DNA of 64,000 bases from Lathyrus oleraceus. Taxonomy: Eukaryota > Streptophyta > Magnoliopsida > Fabales > Fabaceae. Shown piece after piece: positions 43,125 to 54,301 of the stretch. Each line of letters begins with the position of its first letter. Positions within the stretch are counted from its first letter, which is position 1. The notes under the pieces were generated by a model that worked only from the letters and a program-made list of their open reading frames with translations, did no database searches and had not been told where the DNA came from. The position numbers were made by a program, and so were the translations under genes. The stretch lies in contig NC_066580.1 in NCBI RefSeq assembly GCF_024323335.1, positions 142,404,188 to 142,468,187 of the forward strand, written 5' to 3'.

Positions 43125-45146
43125 TCAGATGAGTTTAACAGTTTCAATCGGTCCCCCTTCACCAGGATTGTATGGTTTCAACCTCTGACCATTAACTTTG
43201 AAGGTGTCGCCATTCTTCTCATTTTTAAGCTCTATTGCTCCATAAGGAAGTACTTTGTTAATGACGAACGGTCCTGACCATCTTGACCTCAATTTCCCTT
43301 GGAACAACTTCAACCTGGAATTAAACAGCAGTACAAGTTGTCCCTCCCGAAATTCCCTCTTCTGTATCTTTTGATCATGCCATTTTTTTGTTTGTTCTTT
43401 GTAAATTTTGGCATTTTCATAAGCTTGATTCCTGAATTCTTCCAACTCATGAAGTTGAAGAATTCGGGATTCACCAGCTTTAAAAAGATCACAGTTTAGG
43501 AATTTGGAGGCCCAGAAAGCTCTGTGCTCGAGTTCGAGTGGTAAATGACAAGCCTTACCGTAAACTAATTGATAGGGGGACATACCTATTGGTGTTTTAA
43601 ATGCAGTCCTGTATGCCCACAATGCATCATCCAGCTTTATTGACCAATCTTTCCGAGAAGCACTTACCGTTTTTTCTAAGATCTGCTTTATTTGACGGTT
43701 GGATACTTCCACTTGCCCACTCGTCTGGGGGTGATATGGTGTGGCTATCTTATGTTTGACATTATACTTCTTCAACAGATTCTCCAAGAGTTTATTTATA
43801 AAATGCGTACCTTGGTCACTAATTAAAGCCCGTGGTACCCCAAACCTAGAGAAGATGTTATGCCTCAAGAACTTCACCACCACTTTAGCATCATTTGTTG
43901 GTAATGCCACAACTTCTACCCACTTTGACACATAATCGACCGCAACCAATATGTAATTCTTACCAGATGATGGCGGAAAGGGTCCCATAAAATCAATTCC
44001 CCAAACATCAAACAGCTCCACTTCTAGCATGGAGTTTTGCGGCATCTGATTCCGTTTTGTAATGTTACCTATTCGTTGGCACCTGTCACATTCTCGGACT
44101 ATAGAATTTGCATCCTTGAATAGTGACGGCCAATACAAACCTGATTGGAGGACTTTTGCTGCAGTTCTATCTCCACTGAAATGTCCACCATACTCTGAAT
44201 TATGACAAGCTTTCAGAATGTCGGCTTGCTCTCTTTCTGGAACACATCTTCTGATCAAACCATCCACTCCCTTTTTGTAGAGAAATGGATCATCCCATAG
44301 GTATAACCTGCAATCATAAAGAAACTTTTTCTTTTGGTGAGAATTAAAGTCATCAGGTATAACCCCACCTACCACATAGTTCGCATAGTCAGCAAACCAT
44401 GGTATCTCCTGAACAGCAAGTATTTTCTCATCAACGAATGTGTCCCGAATAGGATGTTCCTCCTCAGTTTCTTTGATTGGGGACATGCGAGATAAGTGAT
44501 CCGCGACCGTGTTCTCGCACCCTTTTTTGTCTTTGATTTCCAAATCAAACTCCTGAAGGAGGAGAATCCATCTCAAAAGTCTCGGCTTTGATTCCTGCTT
44601 AGCAAACAAATACTTTAAAGCAGCATGATCAGTATACACAATGACTTTTGAACCAAGCAAATATGATCTAAATTTGTCAAAAGCATAAACCACGGCTAAC
44701 AACTCCTTTTCGGTAGTTGCATAATTCATTTGGGCCGGGTTAAGGACATGACTAGCATAATAAATCACATGCAATAATTTGTCCTTTCTCTGTCCTAGGA
44801 CAACCCCCACAGCAAGGTCACTTGCATCACACATTATTTCGAAAGGCAAGGACCAATCGGGGGCGATTACAACAGGTGCACTGATCAACTTACTCTTTAA
44901 AGTTTCGAAAGCTACCATGCAGTTTTTATCAAAATTAAATTGCTTGTCTTTGACTAGCAAATCAGTCAACGGTTTGGCGACTTTTGAGAAGTCTCTGATA
45001 AACCTGCGATAAAAACCTGCATGACCCAAAAAGCTCCTTATCCCTTTTTCATTCACAGGAGGTGGGAGGTTAGCTATCACCTCCACTTTGGCTTTGTCCA
45101 CTTCAATTCCTTTGTGGGAAATTTTGTGTCCTAGCACAATTCCTTC
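43125..45146 (-). CDS. Athila pol, downstream part: RNase H and integrase
   Basis: Continues in the same frame after the TAG at 45147-45149. It starts at the end of reverse transcriptase ([13 protein letters not shown]). RNase H follows ([36 protein letters not shown]). Integrase has its zinc domain ([23 protein letters not shown]) and the DDE core ([31 protein letters not shown]). It ends in a basic C-terminal region ([20 protein letters not shown]). About 670 codons remain open, but translation from the pol start would stop at the TAG. Confidence 0.87.
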   Translation of the reverse strand, partial: EGIVLGHKISHKGIEVDKAKVEVIANLPPPVNEKGIRSFLGHAGFYRRFIRDFSKVAKPLTDLLVKDKQFNFDKNCMVAFETLKSKLISAPVVIAPDWSLPFEIMCDASDLAVGVVLGQRKDKLLHVIYYASHVLNPAQMNYATTEKELLAVVYAFDKFRSYLLGSKVIVYTDHAALKYLFAKQESKPRLLRWILLLQEFDLEIKDKKGCENTVADHLSRMSPIKETEEEHPIRDTFVDEKILAVQEIPWFADYANYVVGGVIPDDFNSHQKKKFLYDCRLYLWDDPFLYKKGVDGLIRRCVPEREQADILKACHNSEYGGHFSGDRTAAKVLQSGLYWPSLFKDANSIVRECDRCQRIGNITKRNQMPQNSMLEVELFDVWGIDFMGPFPPSSGKNYILVAVDYVSKWVEVVALPTNDAKVVVKFLRHNIFSRFGVPRALISDQGTHFINKLLENLLKKYNVKHKIATPYHPQTSGQVEVSNRQIKQILEKTVSASRKDWSIKLDDALWAYRTAFKTPIGMSPYQLVYGKACHLPLELEHRAFWASKFLNCDLFKAGESRILQLHELEEFRNQAYENAKIYKEQTKKWHDQKIQKREFREGQLVLLFNSRLKLFQGKLRSRWSGPFVINKVLPYGAIELKNEKNGDTFKVNGQRLKPYNPGEGGPIETVKLI

Positions 45147-46193
45147 CTACACCATGAAATGACATTTCTCCCAATTGAGAATAAGGTTAGTTTCCTGACA
45201 TCTTTGCAAAACAAGAGACAAGTTAGCTAAACAATTATCAAAAGAAGAACCAAATACAGAGAAATCATCCATAAACACCTCCATATACTTTTCAAGCATG
45301 TCGGAGAATATAGATGTCATACACCTCTGAAAAGTAGCTGGGGCATTGCATAGCCCAAATGGCATCCGTCTGTAAGCGAAAATACCATAAGGACATGTAA
45401 ATGCAGTTTTTTCTTGATCTTCCAGGGCTACAGCAATTTGATTGTATCCCGAATATCCATCCAGAAAGCAATAATACTCATGACCTGCAAGTCTTTCTAA
45501 CATTTGATCAATAAACGGGAGAGGAAAATGGTCCTTTCTTGTTGCAGTGTTCAGTCTTCTGTAATCGATGCATACTCGCCACCCTGTCACTGTGCGAGTT
45601 GGGATCAGTTCATTCTTTTCATTTAAAATTACTGTGGTTCCTCCTTTCTTTGGTACCACATGCACTGGACTCGCCCACGAGCTGTCAGAAATGGGGTAAA
45701 TCATTCCCGAATCTAACAACTTTACAACCTCTTTCCTTACCACTTCTTTCATTGCTGGATTTAACCTCCTTTGCGGTTGTACTACTGGTTTCTGATTATC
45801 CTCCATCAGTATCTTATGCATGCATACTGTGGGGCTAATACCTTTTAAATCCTCAATAGTCCACCCTATAGCACTTTTATGCTTCTTTAGTACCTGTATC
45901 AACTTTTCCTCATCTATGACATTTAGCTCAGAACTGATAATAGCAGGATAATTTGTTCCAGATCCTAGAAAAACATATTTAAGATTTACAGGCAATTGTT
46001 TTAATTCAAAATTTATACCTGGTTTACTTACCTTTTCATTTTCTAATTCTGGTGAAGATCTCAGATCCTCCCACCGGCGTGGTTTGGATTTCATCCAAAG
46101 AGGTTGTGTATCCAACATGGCAAGCACTTCTTTTTCTTTTTCATCATCATTCTCTTCAATCTCTCTGACCGACAGACTAAGAACTCTTTCCAA
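45147..46193 (-). CDS. Athila pol, upstream part: reverse transcriptase
   Basis: 348 codons. After a variable linker the reverse transcriptase starts at about residue 130, with VVPKKGG, WRVCIDYRRLN, FPLPFIDQMLERL, MPFGLCNAPATFQRCM and the FMDDFSVFG catalytic centre near residue 310. The frame overlaps the gag-protease frame (46091-48562) by 103 bp in another phase, so a one-base shift near 46190, next to an A-rich run, separates them. It ends with TAG at 45147-45149, with RNase H following in frame. Confidence 0.85.
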   Translation of the reverse strand: MERVLSLSVREIEENDDEKEKEVLAMLDTQPLWMKSKPRRWEDLRSSPELENEKVSKPGINFELKQLPVNLKYVFLGSGTNYPAIISSELNVIDEEKLIQVLKKHKSAIGWTIEDLKGISPTVCMHKILMEDNQKPVVQPQRRLNPAMKEVVRKEVVKLLDSGMIYPISDSSWASPVHVVPKKGGTTVILNEKNELIPTRTVTGWRVCIDYRRLNTATRKDHFPLPFIDQMLERLAGHEYYCFLDGYSGYNQIAVALEDQEKTAFTCPYGIFAYRRMPFGLCNAPATFQRCMTSIFSDMLEKYMEVFMDDFSVFGSSFDNCLANLSLVLQRCQETNLILNWEKCHFMV

Positions 46194-48562
46194 TGTAATT
46201 CAGGAAACTTTCTTTGCATTGTGCTAGTTACCATTTGATCAATTACTTCCACAGAGTGGTTTGTACACATCTCCTCTTTATGTTTCATAGTATCTCGGAC
46301 ATCAATTCTGAGCTCTTCATCATATACCTTTAGGGTCAAGGTACCTCCCTCAATGTCTATCATGCATCTACCTGTTTCTAAGAAAGGTCTGCCCAGAATC
46401 AGAGGTATCTCTTCATCTTCTGGCATTTCCAAAATTACAAAATCAACAGGAAAAACAAATTTATCAACTTTGACCAGAACATCCTCAACTACCCCAAAAG
46501 GTTTCTTCACTGAGTGGTCAGCAAATTGAAGTGTCATTCTGGTATCTTGAACATTTCCAATTCCTAACTTCCTGTAAATAGACAAAGGCATAAGGCTAAC
46601 ACTAGCCCCCAAATCAATCAGTGCCCTTTTAAAAGACCTGTCTCCAATGGTACACGGGATGGTCACAGAACCTCTATCTGGCTTCTTTACTGGAATCTTC
46701 ATACCCTGCAAAATAGCACTACAAGTTTCAGTTAATATAACAGGGTCAGTGTCAGTGGTGCGCTTTTTGGAGATGATGTCTTTCATGAACTTCGCATAGA
46801 TAGGCATCTGCTCGAGTGCCTCAGAGAATGGAATATTGATTTCTAGTTTCCTGAACAACTCCATGAATTTCTGAAAATTTTTCTCATCTTGCTTCTTCTT
46901 TTTGTTTCTTTGTGGGAATGGAAGCTTAATGATGGGTTTTGGTTCAGGTAGCTTTTCTTGCACCACCGGCAGTGTCACACTTTCTTCCTCAGTTGGTGTC
47001 TTGTTTTCTAAGATTTCCAGGTCCACTTCAAGCAATTGATCTTCTTCTTCATCCTTCTTCTTAAGATCTTCAACAGATTTCCCGCTTCTTGTTGTTACCG
47101 CACTCACATTATTGTGCTCCCTCGGATTTGTCACTGTTGCACTAGGTAATGCGCCTGGTGTTTGCGAATTTGTTATCTGTTGTGCTATCTGACCCAATTG
47201 AATCTCCAGATTTTTAATGGATGCATTGGTGCTCTTTTGATTATTTCTGGTTTCTTCCTGAAATTGCATACTCTGGGTAGCCATCTTCTCTATAGCAATC
47301 TCCCAATCAGCTTTCTTTGGAACTTGTTGCTGATAAGGTTGCTGTTGGTACGGTGGTTGTTGTTGTGGAGGTCCTTGGTTCTGAATATTACCTTGCTGAT
47401 CTTTCCAAGAGAAATTAGGATGATTTTTCCACCCCGGATTATAAGTATTTGAGTAGGGATTATTCTGCCTCAAGTAATTTATAGCTTGCACTTGTTCTGC
47501 GGTTGCAACACAATGCATGGTAAAGTGTGGTCCACTACAAATCTCACAAATCATGGTCGGAACCGGTTGCACTTGAGCAACAGCCTGGGTACCTAAATTC
47601 ATAGCTTTCAATCTTCTTTCAACCTCAGCAGCAACCTGGTCCTCCATTTTCACTACCTGATTTGCTAATTTCAAGTCAATTTTTCCCTCTGGCTGATTCA
47701 CAGTACGCTCATATAATTCCAAATGCTCATTTGCTGCAATAGCTTCGATGATCTTTTTGATACCGGTTGCTGTTGAAAAATTAGATGAGCCACCAGCAGC
47801 TGTATCAATGAGTTGCTTAGTTTTCATTTTCAGCCCGTTTACAAAATTCTGCATTTGTTCAGTTTCATCCAGATTATGTGTAGGACATGCAACTAAACAT
47901 CTCTTGAATCTTTTGTATGCATCTCCAAGTGTCTCTCCGTCTTTCTGTTTAAAATTCACAATGTCATACCTCTTACGGATATACACAGAAGCAGGAAAAT
48001 ATTCGTTCAAGAATGTTGTTTCCATTTGTTGCCAAGTAGTAATGCTTCCGGCGGGTAGGGAATAGAACCATTCCTCAGCGTCCTCAGATAACGTGAATGG
48101 GAACATGACCAATCTCTTTGCCTCTTCAGAATGCCCATCAATTTTTAATGATGTAGTCATAGTCAGAAACCTCTGCAAATGCTTGTTTGCATCCTCATTG
48201 ATCTTTCCTGCAAAAGGTTTGCTTTCTAACTGGAGGATAGTTGAGGGATGTAACTGGAAGTGAGCAACATTAACAGGTTGGTTAACAATGGTCAACCGCA
48301 CTGCTGGGTTATTCTGTCTGCCATAATCACCTAAAAGTCTTTCCGCTAGAGGTGGGTCTGCAGCCATGTTTTCAGTGTCTGGATGTGAATCTGTGTCTGA
48401 CTCAGATTTTTCGGAGTGAACAGAAACTGGTGTGACAGGTGTGACCGGTTCTTCGGTGTCAGAGTTGGCCAGTTTCTTTCTTCTAGCTTCTTTGAGCTTT
48501 TTGCGCAATGTTCTCTCTGGTTCTGCGTCAAAATGAAAATCAGCTGAGGCCTTACCTCGCAT
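46091..48562 (-). CDS. Athila Gag and protease
   Basis: 823 codons from MRGKASADFHF. The Gag capsid region covers about 100-300 (FPFTLSEDAEEWFYSLP, FLNEYFPASVYIRKRYDI, DAYKRFKRCLVACP). A cysteine/histidine cluster (CEICSGPHFTMHC) is near 340 and a Gln/Pro/Tyr-rich stretch near 400. Aspartic protease is near 645-740 (LIDLGASVSLMPLSIY, ILGRPFLETG); Leu in place of Ser/Thr in D-x-G is usual in Athila. The true product probably continues into pol after a frame change near 46190; the last 30 or so residues here are out of phase. Confidence 0.85.
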   Translation of the reverse strand: MRGKASADFHFDAEPERTLRKKLKEARRKKLANSDTEEPVTPVTPVSVHSEKSESDTDSHPDTENMAADPPLAERLLGDYGRQNNPAVRLTIVNQPVNVAHFQLHPSTILQLESKPFAGKINEDANKHLQRFLTMTTSLKIDGHSEEAKRLVMFPFTLSEDAEEWFYSLPAGSITTWQQMETTFLNEYFPASVYIRKRYDIVNFKQKDGETLGDAYKRFKRCLVACPTHNLDETEQMQNFVNGLKMKTKQLIDTAAGGSSNFSTATGIKKIIEAIAANEHLELYERTVNQPEGKIDLKLANQVVKMEDQVAAEVERRLKAMNLGTQAVAQVQPVPTMICEICSGPHFTMHCVATAEQVQAINYLRQNNPYSNTYNPGWKNHPNFSWKDQQGNIQNQGPPQQQPPYQQQPYQQQVPKKADWEIAIEKMATQSMQFQEETRNNQKSTNASIKNLEIQLGQIAQQITNSQTPGALPSATVTNPREHNNVSAVTTRSGKSVEDLKKKDEEEDQLLEVDLEILENKTPTEEESVTLPVVQEKLPEPKPIIKLPFPQRNKKKKQDEKNFQKFMELFRKLEINIPFSEALEQMPIYAKFMKDIISKKRTTDTDPVILTETCSAILQGMKIPVKKPDRGSVTIPCTIGDRSFKRALIDLGASVSLMPLSIYRKLGIGNVQDTRMTLQFADHSVKKPFGVVEDVLVKVDKFVFPVDFVILEMPEDEEIPLILGRPFLETGRCMIDIEGGTLTLKVYDEELRIDVRDTMKHKEEMCTNHSVEVIDQMVTSTMQRKFPELHWKEFLVCRSERLKRMMMKKKKKCLPCWIHNLFG

Positions 48563-48689
48563 ACACAGATTAGACAGAAGTTAGTTATAATAATAATAAA
48601 AATACAATTAACAAAAAATAAAATTTTAGATGCAGAGCAACAAAATTCTAATTGAAAATAAATTAATAAACTCTACTATCTTTGGCAGT

Positions 48690-48707
48690 CCCCGGCAACG
48701 GCGCCAA
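48690..48707 (-). other. Primer-binding site of the Athila-type element
   Basis: On the minus strand TGGCGCCGTTGCCGGGG begins a few bases after the 5' LTR end (48713). It is the motif complementary to a tRNA-Asp 3' end that is typical of Athila elements. Confidence 0.85.
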
Positions 48708-48712
48708 AAACT

Positions 48713-49060
48713 TGATGGGAAAATAGCAAGTGTACTATTTTGCTCACTGTAGTAATAAAAGGGAATTTCCCCGTTTGTCGATCTCAAGGACTGCTTGACG
48801 ATACAGAGTTTATAGATTGTTTCAATTAGACAAAAGTCTTTGGTTTTTGTGTGGTGAGTAATTATACTACCAATTTCAAATAAAGAAAACAAGTAAAAAG
48901 GTTGAACGAGATACAAATGAGAGAAGATTGCTAGGGTTCGGTGAATGAAACTTCCTGTAACAGATATAATTTATGAAAACATAGACATTATTCCTGTCAA
49001 ATTAATTCCGGTCCTCAAGGGTATCTATTCCTAAGTCCTTAGTAAAAGACCTTTGATTAT
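48713..49060 (-). repeat. 5' LTR of the Athila-type element, end part
   Basis: Begins TGATGGGAAAATAG on the plus strand, collinear with 38422-38770, and stops at the ATTAT target (49056-49060) of the nested 5.7-kb insertion. It resumes at 54729. Confidence 0.9.
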
Positions 49061-49796
49061 TGTCGCACCTCGAAAAAATGGGGATACGACTACAAAGCGA
49101 AGCGCGATCGCACGCTCACAATGATGGACTGAACAGAGTCGCCACCGAACTTTATTTATTCCTAAAAAGGAAAGGGGAAATATCGATAAAACCCAAGACA
49201 AAAAGAAAGGATAAGATATGGTCATCGCAACCAATATCAGGGTTCGGGAGTCGATTACGCAAGGGGAAGGTATTAGCACCCCTCACGTCCGTTGTACTCA
49301 ACGGGAACCATTAGGTCAGTTGTGTGCATTAATGTTAGTTTGAAATGTTAGGCTTTTCGAATTATTAGGTGGGAAGGAAAGAATAGAAGATAGAAGAAAT
49401 GTTTTTGGATTTTTAACGAAGGACTAAACCTAAGTTTTTTATTAGTGGGCCTGACAAGATTTAAAAATCCTGCTCCTACGTATCTCAAAAGAGAAATCAA
49501 GGCTTACGTAGTTCTGGGTAGAAAAATGTTTGTTTGTTGGTCGATTTTAGCGAAAGCTATACTGTATTAATCGACGAAAACATTGTTTTACCCAAAACAG
49601 ATGAGGAATGGACGCATACCACACATCGAACGGATTTATAAATCTACATTCGGAAAAGCGTCACTTATCTCTACTCAACAATCGTGGCCGAAACATTGTT
49701 TTGTATCACTTAAGACAATATATCTTTCATTTATGAAAAAGGTTTTTGATTAATCGCACGACGGCGAAAAAGAGTTTGATTGGTTGGATGTATTTT

Positions 49797-50345
49797 GAGT
49801 GATGGCGAGAACTTGGATGAGCGAGATATACATCTCGAATCCTAGCCTCAGGAGTGCATGATATACACCATGTTCCATTTCCATCTTTATTGAAAGAGTT
49901 TAAGATAGGAATTAAGTATTTTGGAATTTGATTGAGAAAGAGTTTGAAGAAACCGCATTGACAATTTTAGGCGATGGCGAGAGTTAAGATTGGCGAGGCA
50001 TACGTCTCGAATCTTAACCTCAGGAGTGCATGGTATACACCATGTTCCATTTCCACCTTTATTGAGAAAGTGTTAAATATGAATTAGGTATTTTGAGTTT
50101 TGTTGTGAAAATGACTTGACCTAGATCAAGTATTGATGGACGTTTAAGAAAGATTTGACTGAGTGTTTGAGAAAATAAAATGGATAAATTTGGATGATGG
50201 CGAGAGCTAGGATTGGCGAGATATACATCTCGAATCCTAATATCAGGAGTGCGCGGTATACACCACGTTCCATTTCCATCTTTATTGAAAATGTCTAGAT
50301 AGGGATTAATATTTTTTGAGTTTTTATTATGAAAATGGCTTGACG
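49797..50345. repeat. Three tandem units of about 180 bp in the Ogre-like LTR
   Basis: Units near 49797, 49972 and 50196 share GATGGCGAGA, GGCGAGATATACATCTCGAA, TCAGGAGTGCATGGTATACA and CATGTTCCATTTCCATCTTT blocks, in that order, with indels between them. No coding potential. Confidence 0.75.
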
Positions 50346-50449
50346 TTGGATCAAGCATTTGATGAAGTTTTGAAATGGGATGGAATAGGAGGGAGAAATG
50401 AGTTGATTTGTTTATTGAGAAAATGCTCGACGTTGGATCGAGTCTTTAT

Positions 50450-52000
50450 TTTTGTATTTTTTTTTGAAATTTGTTGATTTTATTCTTGTGTTAGTAGCTA
50501 ACCACACAGTCAAACAATAAGGAAATAAAATAGTACAGGATTATTACACATCGAGGGAGTGGGGTACATGTTGTCAAATGGGGATTAAAAAAATCATTAA
50601 ATAAATAAAATCGGGCCCAAACAAATAATGCATGCGTGTAAGTGCAAGAGAACCGGCTCATTGTAAGAAAGCCCAAGAGTAAGATATGTGAGGTTGGCGG
50701 CGATGCTTAAAAAAGCAATCGACTTACAAGGGTTTGAAAAAGGGGCTCGATATTAAATCGAGAAAATATGATTTTTATAAGTTAAAAAAATGGTTTCGAA
50801 TGCATGATACAGTTAAAAGAAAAAAAACAAACCATATTATTAAACAATAAATAGAAAAAAGAAATATGAATAATAAAGCATAAAAAGAAAATATTAAAAG
50901 AACGAAAAAACTACACCTAGGAGTATCGAACTCACTACACTAAAGACCTAAACACCACTCCTCTCCACCAGGCCACTTAACAACTAACTGTTATTTTAAG
51001 ACTAACCTAAATATATATAAACTAAGATAAATTAAAAAAAGAATTAAAATAAAAACCAAAATAAAAGAAAACTATTGGTCTACTGGTAATTAAACCCAGC
51101 CGCATGGCTGTTGGGTTTTCAAAGGGAAATTAATAGGTGCACTAACAACATACCAATAATTAAATTAATGCCAAGGAATACCAAAGGTAATGGTCTTTAA
51201 TCATTATTTTAAATACTATTCCTTAAAAAAAGATAAAAGAAAATGGAACAGAAGACAAGGAACACAAATCCTTCGTCTTCTCCACGAAGACTCCCTCCAG
51301 CTCCCTCAACCTCTCGCGTCTCTCAATCACTCTCTCTCAATACCTCTTCCACAAAATCGCTCATCATCTCTCTTCTCTCACGTGCAAACTCTCTCTCTCA
51401 ACACGCTCGTCTCACTCTCCTGCGTCTCAAACTTGCCCTCAATCCTTCACCTCTCATCGCGTCTCTCTCATCTCTCTCACGCTATCAAACCCAAAGGCGA
51501 AAATGGAAACAAGATGAAGGAAACCAAACTGGGCTCACCTTTGGCGATAACTCAACGGTTCAGGTAACGGTTCACTCTTCTCTCTTCGCTTCTTTACTGG
51601 TTTCTTTTTTAATTTGGGGATTAGGGTTTTTGCTTTGAAGTTCTTCGCCGCTAACCTCTCCTCTCTTTTCGTTTTGAAAATTAGGGTTTTTTGCTAAGCT
51701 TCTGCCGTTCTCCTCTTTTCAATTTTTTCGTCCCCTTTGCTGATCTCTGCCTTTTCTATTTATCCTTGCAAATTAGGGTTTCGGTTGGTGTATGAAGATT
51801 CAAAGGAGAAAGCTCCAGAAAATCTTTTGTCTGCTCAGAATCACTTTTATCCTATTTGATGCTACAAATTGGGAAAGGTAACCTGAGCTCTTGCTTTTTC
51901 TTCCTCTGTTTCGTCTTGATTCCATTTTGGGTATTTCGGATTTTACTGCCTTAATTAGTTTGTGCTCTTTTTTTTTACTGCAGTGAAATTGAGCATTGGT
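50450..52000. other. LTR interior, CT-rich leader-like stretch, no gene
   Basis: AT-rich to about 51240, then strongly CT-rich (TCTCTCTC runs, 51280-51480), then repeated ATTAGGGTTT words (51622-51780). It resembles a plant promoter or 5' UTR, and may be part of the LTR or the 5' flank captured with the kinase fragment. Two overlapping frames at 51190-51640 are Ser/Leu-rich products of the CT tract. Confidence 0.45.
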
Positions 52001-52229
52001 TTGATCTCCTCATTCCCGCGGAGTCTGCGATAGCAGCAGCAACATAAAGTTGATCAGTAGTCATTTGCGACATTCAACGGGTGAGAGGTCTATTCCTTCC
52101 ATTAATCCGATCCTTGCTTTCCTCTCCTCTGAATTTGATGCAGGTTTTGATTTCTTTGTAGGGTTGAAATTGAAGTGTTGATTTTGGTATTGGATGTTCA
52201 CTTTTGAAGTAAAGAAGTAAACTGTGTCG

Positions 52230-52735
52230 ATGGCATCAGGTGGTGTTGCAGCACCTGTTTCTGGATTTATAGACAAGAATGCAGGTTCTGTTGGTGTTGA
52301 GAAGTTGCCAGATTTGTAGAGCACTTGCGTATATTCATAACAGTGTCGGAGTATGTCACAGGGATATTAAACCTCAAAATTTACTGGTCAATCCTCACAC
52401 GCACCAACTGAAGATATGCGACATTCGAAAGTGCTAAAGTCTTGGTTAAAGGTGAACCGAACATATCTTACATTTGTTCTAAGTACTATAGAGCTCATGA
52501 GCATATACTTGGCGCAAATGAATACACCACAGCCATTGATATTTGGTCAGCCGGTTTTTTCTGGTGAGAGTGGTGTCGACCAACTCGTGGAAATTATCAA
52601 AGCTTTAGGGACTCCAACAAGGGAAGACATCAAGTGTATGTATCCTAATTATACAGAGTTTAAATTTCCTCACATCAAAAATCATCCATGGCACAAGATC
52701 TTTCACAAACGAATGCCGCCGGAAGCTGGTTGATC
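52230..52735 (+). pseudogene. Captured fragment of a GSK3/shaggy-like protein kinase gene
   Basis: ATG 52230 begins [19 protein letters not shown], an N-terminus I recognise from legume shaggy-like kinases. After about 29 codons it jumps to the catalytic loop ([23 protein letters not shown]), so the glycine loop and catalytic lysine are deleted. The DFG region is frameshifted. A second internal deletion joins TTTGGTCAGC to the [19 protein letters not shown] block. It ends after [15 protein letters not shown]. Adjacent exons are joined without introns, suggesting a cDNA-like source. No kinase activity is possible. Confidence 0.85.
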
Positions 52736-52909
52736 ATTACTACTGCTGTTTTTCTTTTCTCCCTCAATCACTTCTACCTGTTTTTTCAAATCATGCTCCT
52801 CCATCCTAAGAGAATGAAGTTCTTGAGAGTAACGTTCTGTAGCAGCTTCAGCATCCTTAATCTGTTTTACCAGGTCTGCACAAATTATGTCTCTTTGAAC
52901 ATCCTTCAT
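52703..52909 (-). pseudogene. Unidentified coiled-coil-like fragment
   Basis: 68 codons, minus strand: KDVQRDIICADLVKQIKDAE and HDLKKQVEVIEGEKKN, with heptad-like charged/hydrophobic spacing. It lies between the kinase fragment and the ZW10 fragment; nearby minus-strand sequence (about 52950-53090) also reads coding-like (GASELDATIEKAETYNIN). It may be part of another captured gene. I do not recognise it. Confidence 0.3.
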
Positions 52910-53123
52910 TGCTGAATTTGTTTGGATATTTATTTTGACATTTCGCTTCTTTGATCAATTTGATAGGTTGGTGGCTGTAGCTGACTAGGTGGACCGGAGT
53001 CGTTCAAAACCTGCTGAATTGTGTTAATGTTGTAGGTCTCCGCCTTTTCTATAGTAGCATCAAGTTCACTTGCTCCGCGAAAAGATGGTCATCCAGAGTG
53101 TTTTAAACTTTACACATCATGTA

Positions 53124-53625
53124 TTAAGTTAGATTTATCCTAAAAGCTTTGTATTTTGCATCCTCCTTAAACAACGATGATAGGCTTTCCAGCATAAAAT
53201 GGATTAGTTTTTGTAACTGTAAAGTCTCATCTGCAGCTATGTCATCTAGCAGAAGTATCTCTTTTGAAATTCTAGAGAAAAAACTGATCATAATACTGCA
53301 CACATGCTTTTCCGGTAAGTTGCGTGAAACAAGAATGGTTCTCATATGATACAAAATTTTCCAGAATGAAAACAACCTGATCAATGCTGAATTTAACAGA
53401 CTCAAATTGTTGCATTTGAGGAGTCTTTTGAAATCCATCAGCACTATCTATAGCCTCCTTTAAGTTATAAATAACTTCAAGTTATAAATAACAAAGTGGA
53501 CTTGCCTCTGTAACATTTCTCCTGCCAAAAGCTGAAATCTTGGAGCCGAATCAGCAAACACAGCATGCTCTCATCGAACTGGGAAAATATGCCTGATACT
53601 CAAATGCAAATCCAAATGTCTCCTT
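53124..53625 (-). pseudogene. Captured fragment of a ZW10-like kinetochore/vesicle-tethering protein gene
   Basis: In shifting minus-strand frames: SAPRFQLLAGEMLQRQVH, then DGFQKTPQMQQFESVKFSID, then SIMISFFSRISKEILLLDDI and ETLQLQKLIHFMLESLSSLF. This order and wording match plant homologues of ZW10 as I know them. Several frameshifts and a short duplication (TTATAACTTGAAGTTATAAAT-like, near 53465-53490) disrupt it. It sits directly downstream, on the same strand, of the NOC2 fragment. Identification is from memory of the family, so moderately sure. Confidence 0.65.
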
Positions 53626-54301
53626 GCGGAAAGCTTCCTTAGTTTTTGTATTAAGTGCATTCCTTGAAATCATGGCCAGCTGTTGGATAAAATGAAAGCA
53701 TGCCGATACGCAATTGGAAGATCCACGCCGCAGTTGTTAAGAAAACGAATGTGTTTAAGTTTCACAGCCTTTACGAAACGGCAATTCAAAACATAGGCTT
53801 TATACATTCCTTTGGAAAATTTGTCTATGCAGCCAAATCCAATACAAATGTACAATTCTATTTAGTCACGAAGCCACTGGAAAGGCACCTCCACCAGTAC
53901 CCCAGAAATGAAGAGCCACCTTCAGGTATTTCCTTATGAGCGAAGGAAAAGCAGCCAATAACAATGAAGAATATTTAAGCCGGTGTAAAGCAAATGATAT
54001 CATTTGCGAGTCAGTCATTTGATTCAAAATGTGGAGAGCATTTCCAATGTAGGACTTCACTATATGGCCATAAGTCCTCCACTGCTTTTGTGCTCATCAA
54101 ATCCGTTACAATCTATTTTCTTCCACCGGAGGCAAGAATCTTCGACGACTTTCTTAGTATTCCATCCATTTCATTAAGTACCATCAACATTATTTTGTCG
54201 AACACTGCGCTAGACCTTACACTAAGCTTTTCCATTGACTCATTCTTCTCATCATTACCATAGTGACATACTGCTAAGTCTCTGACTGCCATTTTCATCA
54301 C
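53626..54301 (-). pseudogene. Captured fragment of a NOC2-like nucleolar complex protein gene
   Basis: On the minus strand: CHYGNDEKNES, then FDKIMLMVLNEMDGILRK, then KSYIGNALHILNQMTDSQMI, then YSSLLLAAFPSLIRKYLKVA, LHFWGTGGGAFPV, YKAYVLNCRFVKAVKLKHIR and VDLPIAYRHAF. These are consecutive blocks of the conserved Noc2 domain (ribosome large-subunit export). It is broken by at least three frameshifts or stops, for example a TAG after ASGGRK near 54110. No intron is seen over about 0.65 kb. Confidence 0.85.

Noticed and set aside
51190..51638. Two overlapping Ser/Leu-rich ORFs
   Set aside because: They come from a CT-rich leader-like tract in two frames; no conserved motif.
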